Source: Saccopteryx bilineata
Taxonomy: Eukaryota; Chordata; Mammalia; Chiroptera; Emballonuridae
Assembly (NCBI RefSeq): GCF_036850765.1
Contig: NC_089495.1
Coordinates: 67,308,410-67,372,409 of the forward strand
Length of the DNA: 64,000 bases
Reading direction: 5' to 3'
This document shows, piece by piece, positions 56,971 through 64,000 of the stretch. Below the pieces are notes generated by a model. It made no database searches. It had not been told where the DNA came from and saw nothing but the letters and a program-made list of their open reading frames with translations. The stretch's first letter is position 1, and the number at the start of each line of letters is the position of its first letter. The translations under genes and the position numbers were made by a program.

Positions 56971-57194
56971 ATTTAACCAGTGACTTAATAACAGAGAGTG
57001 TGTATGTGTGTGTATAGAAATTAGACAATTTTATGAAAATTAAATCAAAGACAAAATAAAACAGAATATTTAAATCATACATAGACTGTGTGGTTAGGCC
57101 TTGAATGTACATATCTAACTAGTAAAATGGAGATCTAGAAAGATGCAATGTAGATTTACAAAAAGTTTATATATGACTATCAAAATAAAATCTT

Positions 57195-58200
57195 TGTGTA
57201 ACTGTGGAGTGTACCCAATCAGAATGGTTAAAATGAAATAAAACAATAGTATCAAGTTCTGACAATGATAAATTGTAACTAGAATTTTAATTATTCCTGA
57301 TTGTTGTATAAAACATGACACCATTTTTGTCTAACCAGGCAGTGGCACAATGGATAGAGCATCAGCCTGGAACTCAAAAGACCCAGGTTCTAAACTCTGA
57401 GGTCACCGTCTTGAGCATCAGCTCATCTGGTTTGAGTGCAGGCTTGCCAGCTTGAGGATGTGGTCACTGGCTTGACATGAGATCATAAACATGAATGACC
57501 TCATGGTCACTGGCTTGAGCCCAAGGTAGCTGACTTGAGCAAGGGGTCACTGATTTGGCTGCAGTGCCCTCTCCCCAGTCAAGGTACATATGAGAAAACA
57601 ATCAATGAACAATTAAGATTCGGCAACAAAAAGTTGATGTTTCTCATCTCTCTTCCTTCCTGTCTGTCTCTATCTGTTCCTCTTACTGTCTGTCTCTCTC
57701 TCTAGCTAAAAAAAATATATATATGTATATGATACCATTTTTGGAAAAAACTTTGTCATTTTTTATAATGCTAAACATATATGTAACCTATTGTTTATCC
57801 ATTTTATTCCTAGATACAGTGCCAAGAGCAATGAAAATACATGTCAACAGAAAGACAAGTGCATGAATATTCAAAGAAACTTTCTAAAACTGTAAATAAC
57901 ACAAATATATTGATAAGTGACTGAGGAAAGAAAGTGAGCTGAATTTACAAATATGAATGAAACTCACAAAATAGTGAGTGAAAGAAGTCAGATGTAAAAG
58001 GACATAAAATAGAATTTCATCTTTTGAACTTCTAGAGTTAAAGTGAATAACATTGTTTTTCTAGAATTACAGTGGGACAAATGAATAGAAAAATGAAAAG
58101 AGCAATTTCTGGTTATCAAAATGCTATATTACTTGACTAGATGGCCAAGGAAGTAATCTCACTGAGATACAATAAATATGGTTTATTGAACTGCTATGTG
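57195..58200 (+). mobile_element. L1 3' end, old, split by a SINE
   Basis: tcagaatggttaaaatgaaa, atgacaccatttttg … gaaaaaactttgtcattttt, tgtttatccattttattcct and gtgagtgaaagaagtcagat are in L1 ORF2/3' UTR order with the SINE at 57330-57728 removed. Confidence 0.72.
57330..57728 (+). mobile_element. long 'cttgagc' SINE inside L1
   Basis: Head tctaaccaggcagtggcaca, cacaatgga…, repeated ctggcttgagc units and a (TA)n-extended tail. Target duplication atgacaccatttttg (57315-57329) against atgataccatttttg (57729-57743), one mismatch. Confidence 0.93.
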
Positions 58201-58319
58201 TTGGTTATAATGGAAAAGAAAAAAATTTAGTGTGACATGTTTTTAGCCTGTGCAAATTAATTTATGATGATGGTAGTAAGTGAAAGAGAAGAATAATGAC
58301 AACAAAAAAGTAGTATATA

Positions 58320-58860
58320 TAAGTGTATTCATTTTTAATTGCTGTGTAATAAAGTACCATAAATATAGCAGCTTAAAACAACAAACAGGTATGATTCCAC
58401 AGTTTCCATAGTTTAGGAGTCCAGAGAAGCTGGATTATATTTTCCAGTACTCAGAATGCTGCAGTCAAGGTATGAGTGAGGTGGCATTCTCATTTGGTGT
58501 CTTGAAGCTGTTGATAAAACTACTTCTGAGATCTTTCTGCTTGTTAGCAAAAATTTCCTTTGAAGAAACATGGTAGTTTGCTGCTTCAAAACCAGTAAAG
58601 TAAAGAGAGATGAAGATGGAAGAAAGCAAGTGAAATAGCAAGAGCAAGAGTGGGAGCTGAAGCAAAGATGGGGAGCTGCTAACCAGACTGATACAACCGT
58701 CTTAGCAATTTTCGATAATGTCCATTTATCACATACATCCCTTCACTGTTGCCGTATTTCACTGATTAAAGCAAGCCGCTTGTCTTATTATACTCAGGGG
58801 AAAGGGTTATTCCAGAGTGTAAACATCAGAAAACAGGGATTATGGGGTCATCGTAAAGTC
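58320..58860. repeat. probable old mammalian interspersed repeat
   Basis: attgctgtgtaataaagtac … tagcagcttaaaacaacaaa is a familiar opening of an old mammalian repeat (the 'gtggcttaaaacaac' class). Later parts are too diverged for a family name. Confidence 0.5.
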
Positions 58861-59790
58861 TATTTTCTTCAGTAGAGAAAATAAAAGTTCTTTTGGATTT
58901 GTTGTATTTGTGAAATTTTTGTGTGTTTTTGTCAGGAAGGTAGTAAAAAGAAATGCAGTATGATGTGATTATTTAAGACTATATGTAATAGTATAAAATA
59001 TTTAAAGACCATGCTGATAACTTTTTATTAAATTTGTTGGGTATAAAAGAAAACAGAAGTTTATGTCAATTTCTCTATTTTGAAATAACATAGCTTAATT
59101 TGTTTTTTAGTATGATGCAGGCAAGGAGCCCAATAAAATTGCTCACTTAGATCAAGGGGTCTATGGAGTTTTAAAATCACTTTTAAGGAAACAATATAAG
59201 AGACATTTTTAAACTGCAATGATTTGAACTAACATAAAATGAGAGCAAGGAAGCAAAGATGGATGTCAACTGTGAAGTAGTGGAGTCACTGAACATACAT
59301 TCTTTGAATTTAAAGATAAGATAAAACCATTGTCACAATGCTGATAATCAGTTCTGTCAGTCAGTTCTCCAGCAATCTGTCTCAAATTTCTAATAAAGAA
59401 AGTTATAGACAAAAAGGTGGATGCTTGACCCAAGATTAACTAGGCTGTACTATAACACTTAGGGAAAGAACTTTGCAAACTCTCTAGCAGGTTCAGTGGT
59501 AAGGGAAAAAGAAACTTCTGGACCAAGCAATTTGGGGGACTTTGCTGGGGATCTTTTTCTTAATACTGATAGTATTTTATCAAATGAAGAAGATTAAGAC
59601 AGAATAGTAATTGTTGATAGAATAATAGTATTGTAACTGTATGAATAAATCAACTTTAAGCAAATTCTTTAACAGATACTGAATATGAGCAAAAATGGCA
59701 TAAGATAGAGAAGATGAACATAAAAAAGCTATTAGAAAACACTTAACAACCACTTAAAAAATGAACTCAGGAAGAGAAACAAAACCTGGT
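58861..59790. other. unique sequence, nothing recognised
   Basis: No gene or named repeat was seen. Confidence 0.45.
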
Positions 59791-59805
59791 AAAGATTTTG
59801 TAGAG

Positions 59806-60118
59806 TGCCTGTCTAGGCAGTGGCACAGTGAATAGAGCATTGGACTGGGTTGCAGAGGACCCAAGTTCGAGACCCGGAGGTTGCCAGCTTGAGCACGGGC
59901 TCATCTTTGAGCAAAGCTCACCAGCTTGGACCCAAGGTCGCTGGCTCGAGCAAGGGGTTACATGGTCTGCTGAAGGTCCACGGTCAAGGCACTTATGAGA
60001 AAGCAATCAATGAACAACTAAGGTGTCGCAACTAGAAACTGATGATTGATGCTTCTCATCTCTCTCCCTTCCTGTTTGTCTGTCCCTATCTATACGTCTC
60101 CCTGACCCTCTCTGTCTC

Positions 60119-60148
<30 letters not shown>
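59806..60148 (+). mobile_element. long 'cttgagc' SINE, young, pure A tail
   Basis: Head tgcctgtctaggcagtggca, acccaagttcgagacccgga as B-box region, and an uninterrupted A tail of about 30 (60122-60150). Perfect 15-bp target duplication aaagattttgtagag at 59791-59805 and 60149-60163. Confidence 0.96.
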
Positions 60149-60153
<5 letters not shown>

Positions 60154-60469
60154 TTTTGTAGAGCAACAGTTCCAACAAGAACTCATTGAAGTGATCAACA
60201 TCAACAGGAGCAAATGAGTTATAATTTCAAGTGTAATTAAGTGACTTTGATTAAAAATTTTATTGCTTGGGAAATATAATATTATAGGTAAAGTATCTTT
60301 AAGTTTATGGAAGGAGTAATAAGTAGAATCAAATTTGTATGGAAATATTGTCTTTAGTTACATGTAACAAATTGAGGGAAATGTAGTAGTAACAGTAATA
60401 GAAACAGGAGGCAATGTTGGGGTAGAGAGCTGCTGCACTCACTATTCCATTAACTTTGGATTTTGGAAA

Positions 60470-60562
60470 GTTCTTTGTTGCGACACCTTAGTTGTTCATT
60501 GATTGCTTTCTCATATGTGCTTGACCGTGGGCCTTCAGCAAACCGAGTGACCCCTTGCTCGA
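60470..60562 (-). mobile_element. fragment of long 'cttgagc' SINE, antisense
   Basis: Only the central part is present (tgcgacaccttagttgttca to gaccccttgctcgagg), with neither head nor tail. Confidence 0.85.
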
Positions 60563-60786
60563 GGATTTGCTGTTGGGGGCAGTTGTGTTAAGTGACATGT
60601 ATGTTCCAGCCCAGGGGTTCCATTAATTCTCTGAAATTCAAACAACATTTCAATTGGCTACGTATAAGTACATTTTTTCAGAGAATGATTTTTATAGCTT
60701 CCATACAATTTTCATTGGACTCCATGATCCAAAATATGTATATGATCTAAAACTTTGCAGAAACTAAAGTCTATATTTTTGTGCAT

Positions 60787-61144
60787 GTATTTTTCTGAAG
60801 TGAAAAGCAGGGAGGCAGAGAGACATTCCCACATGCGTCCAACTGAGGTCCACCTAGCAAACTCACTAGGGGGCAATGCTCTACCCATCTGGGGCCTTAC
60901 TCCCTTGCAACCGGAGCCATTCTAGTGCTTGTGGTGGAGGCCATGGAGCCATCCTCAGTGCCTGGGGTCAACTTTGCTCCAATGGAGCCTTGGCTGCTGA
61001 AGGGGAAGAGAGAGATAGAGAGAAAGTAGAGGGGGAAGGGTGGAGAAGCAGATGAGCACTTCTCCTGTGTGCTCTGACCAGAATGGAATGCTGGACTTCC
61101 ACATGTCTGGTGACACTCTACTGCTGAGCCAACCAGCCAGGGCC
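60787..61144 (-). mobile_element. tRNA-derived SINE, antisense
   Basis: Full body from gtatttttctgaagtgaaaa to gagccaaccagccagggcc. A 6-bp gtgcat occurs on both sides (60781-60786, 61147-61152). Diverged. Confidence 0.92.
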
Positions 61145-61589
61145 AGGTGCATTTTTTTTTTATTTTTGGAGAATTCTTCTTTTAAGAACAAAAATGACTT
61201 GGAATAGCTGAATGGGGCTTGTGTGCTGAGGATTGATGGAGGTTCAGCCCTTATCATAAATATTTGCCAAGAAGAAAACCTGGAACAATTAACATGGGGA
61301 ATAATGTTCAGATTATACCCTCTACCTTCTATAGATGCCTTTTGTTATTGTTCTCAGTCAGAAAATAAAAATGAAAAAAATAATTGGCTATAGTTGTGAA
61401 AACAAAATATTTAAATAAAGAAATTTCTAATGATTTATAATTGCTTGGGAAATTAAGGTCCAAATTATGACACTGAAACATAGTCTGACCATTCTTAATG
61501 TTAAGATTTTAAAAAATAGACTCCCCAGAGATTAATGCATATAGTGATTTTAGACAAATACCTGTTCAAGAAAAATTGCACTGCATGGA

Positions 61590-62228
61590 GTTAAACAGAC
61601 AATCAAGACTTTATTTAGGACTATTGCAGTAGGGATCAACAATATTTCAATAGGTTAGAGAGATTGAACTCAACTTCACTGACACAAGAGGCAGGAGAAT
61701 TTTTAAACACTGGGATGACATAATATAAAAGTACTAAAGGATATTAGGAAAGAGAGGTTAGATAATGAGTTCAGGCCATCTGTGTTGGCTAATTGATGCT
61801 TATTTCAGTTTGGCTTTTACACACACTCAGTAGGATATCGAGGTTCTTTCTTTCTTAATGGTGAATATATTTCAAAGAGATAGCTTTTAGATCCTTGAAA
61901 AGACATTTCTGGGTTTGTAAAACAGGCAAGAGGCAATTTAATATCTCAAAAGAGCAGACAAAAAATTTATAATTCCAAGTGTTTTAAAGTAACCACTCTA
62001 AGAAAAGGAAGGTTAGGGGTAAGGAAAATGTAGTCAGGAAACACCTGGCTAAGGCTGAGGGGAACACTAGACTGTCTTGGTCACACTCTTCTGCTGTTCA
62101 GTATTTTACTTGTATGACAGCTACTTACACAACCTAATTAATAATATTTTCCTTTAAAAATTTTCATGGAAGAGCTTAGGCTTGGAGCTGCCATAATAAA
62201 CACCATTACAGAAAAAAAAAAAAAAAAA
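61590..62228. repeat. possible old LTR-like element with A-run
   Basis: The left part (caagactttatttaggacta … gcagtagggatcaacaatat) looks like the R/U5 side of an old ERVL-type LTR on the minus strand. Separately, at the right, ccataataaacaccattac is followed by 19 A (62211-62229), like a polyadenylated 3' end on the plus strand. I cannot tell whether these belong together. Confidence 0.3.
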
Positions 62229-62229
62229 A

Positions 62230-63516
62230 GAGCACCATGTGTTTTTATTTGCCACTTTCACTTTACTAAACCAATTTTCTCTGAAAGAAAAAAAATGTAT
62301 ATGCATACATATTTGAAGGAGTTATTTTAACACATGTGCAGCCTGTGAAAATGTTTCCACTAGAGTTTCAAAGCTTTTGCTGAATTGGCTGATTTTTGTA
62401 AATTGCAGTAAAGCTCACTGTTCTTTTGCTTACACTGCTGTAAATTTTGCTTATTGTTATGTATAATATATAAAGAAGCTCAGATATCAAATGTAGTCTT
62501 TGCAGGAAGATTATGAACTAAATCAAACTATTTCCAATGTAAATAATAAAATAGGAAAGACAATTTATCATAGAGTCATGAAAGCTAAGACACCCAAATA
62601 AAATTTCCAGAGCTGCTTAAAAATCATGTGCAAACCGCCCCCCACCCCAAAAAAAACCCTAAAAGTAAAAAAGAAAGAAACTCAGACAGAGAACAGCACA
62701 GTGATTATCAGAGGAGAAGGAGTTGCAGTAGGAGGTAGAAGAGGTTAAAAGGAGGAAAAGGGTGATGGAAGGAGACTTGACATGTGTTGGTGAACACAGT
62801 ACAATATACAGATGATGTAGTATAAAAATGCAAACATATATATGTAATTTTATTATCCAATTTCTCCCCAATAAAGTCAATAAAAAATAAATCATGTAAG
62901 TCAGGTTGTGAGTACAGGGCTTGGTTATTATTCTAGCTCAATAGAAATACTTTTAGTTGATACATGAAAGTTACTGTTGAAGTTTACTTAATTTCTGATG
63001 ACAATCACTCAATATTTTTCACACTAACACTTAATATCTGATTGAAGGGGAGAAAGAAATTTAAAGTATTATCCACAAAGGGAAGAAAAATATATGTGTT
63101 AGGTGAGAAAAAATTTTCTGAAATTTAACAAGTAGCACTACTCAAATTTCAAGGAGAGTAAACTATTCCAAGATGTCTTTAAGAGAGTACCTTCCTAAAC
63201 AGTGAATAAAGTCAATATGACATTAAACATGACAAAGGAACAAAGTACAAAATAAGACTGACTTTTAATGTTACTTCTATCAATTTAATATTGAAGTAAA
63301 CTTCAAATATAACCAATTCTGAACCAAAAGAAATATTACGTTTATTTGGTAACATTGTTGGCAGTATAACCCGGACAAGAAATATCTAAGGGACAATTTA
63401 AACTTTTCTCTGGCCTTTGCTAAGTGATGGAGGTAGTCAAGATTTCTTTTGGCTAGTATTGATTAGAAATATCGAAAACATACTTACTGGTTTCATGACG
63501 ACAGGTTTGGTCATAA
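62230..63516. other. AT-rich sequence, nothing recognised
   Basis: No gene or named repeat was seen. A short C run (62636-62648) followed by an A run is low complexity. Confidence 0.45.
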
Positions 63517-63524
63517 ATCTAAGT

Positions 63525-63889
63525 CAGGGGTCCCCAAACTTTTTACACAGGGGGCCAGTTCACTGTCCCTCAGACCGTTGGAGGGCCAGACTGTAAAAAA
63601 AAACTATGAACAAATCCCTATGCACACTGCACATATCTTATTTTAAAGTAAAAAAGCAAAATGGGAACAAATACAATATTTAAAATAAAGAACAAGTAAA
63701 TTTAAATCAACAAACTGACCAGTATTTCAATGGGAACTATGGGCCTGCTTTTGGCTAATGAGATGGTCAATGTGCTCCTCTCATTGACAACCAATGAAAG
63801 AGGTCCCCCTTCTGGAAGTGTGGCAAGGGCCGGATAAATGGCCTCAGGGGGCCGCATGCGGCCCGCGGGCCATAGTTTGGGGACACCTG
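63525..63889. mobile_element. hAT-type MITE, 365 bp
   Basis: The left end caggggtccccaaacttttt and the inverted right end (caggtgtccccaaactatgg) are terminal repeats. Flanking 8-mers atctaagt (63517-63524) and atctaaat (63890-63897) differ at one position. Sub-terminal ggggccag and gcggcccgcgggcc are retained. No transposase remains. Confidence 0.93.
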
Positions 63890-63897
63890 ATCTAAAT

Positions 63898-64000
63898 GGT
63901 ACTCCTTTCAATTAAATGTACATAGACGTATTTTTTTTTGAGAACAGTAATCTGAGGAACAGTCAAATTAAAATTCTAAAGAAAAAAACAGTCCATTATC
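63898..64000. other. window end, nothing recognised
   Basis: AT-rich, no feature seen. Confidence 0.5.

Overview
The window is a gene-poor, AT-rich stretch of mammalian nuclear DNA, built almost entirely of interspersed repeats. I found no host protein-coding exon, no CpG-island promoter of a gene, no CRISPR array and no operon. Long open frames here are chance frames or decayed transposon and retrovirus coding. The dominant repeats are tRNA-headed SINEs of two related designs. One begins gccctggccggttggctcag and carries a body with 'cttctccacccc' and 'cagccaaggctcc'. The other begins gcctgacc(a/t)g..ggtggcgcagtgg, in a short form (about 170-230 bp) and a long form with 'cttgagc' repeats (about 300-390 bp). 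From memory these are the SINEs of horseshoe/leaf-nosed (rhinolophoid) bats, so I infer a bat, probably Rhinolophoidea. MIR, L2 and L1 support a placental mammal in any case. Layout: 1-12 kb holds SINEs, two pogo/Tigger copies (one with parts of all transposase regions, split by two SINEs) and a hAT element with transposase remains and a perfect 8-bp target duplication. 12-14.5 kb is an antisense L1 carrying a SINE, two mariner-type MITEs and a perfect 22-bp-arm hairpin. 16.1-19.7 kb is a large inverted repeat (arms about 0.9 kb, spacer 1.66 kb) that includes L1 3' ends; a full-length U6 snRNA pseudogene lies in the spacer. 19.7-27.2 kb is old sequence with scattered SINE, L1 and L2 copies. 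27.2-35.0 kb is an endogenous retrovirus cluster in minus orientation. It has four LTR copies of one family (one solo with a 4-bp target duplication, a 3' LTR with polypurine tract, a truncated 5' LTR next to a tRNA-Gly-like primer site, and an extra LTR abutting it). The heavily deleted interior keeps only gag zinc-knuckle, protease, integrase-end and envelope-start remnants, and it carries a second LTR family in inverted orientation plus a GC-rich LTR-like unit. 35-64 kb returns to SINEs, L1 copies (two with twin-priming 5' inversion, one of them young with target duplications), a Tigger-like element inside an L1, a second Tigger-like element with TA duplications, and hAT-type MITEs with 8-bp duplications. 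Nothing acts together as a pathway. The interest lies in insertion order, rearrangement structures and the retroviral cluster. Family names come from recognition by eye; boundaries are good to a few bases where target duplications are cited and to tens of bases elsewhere.
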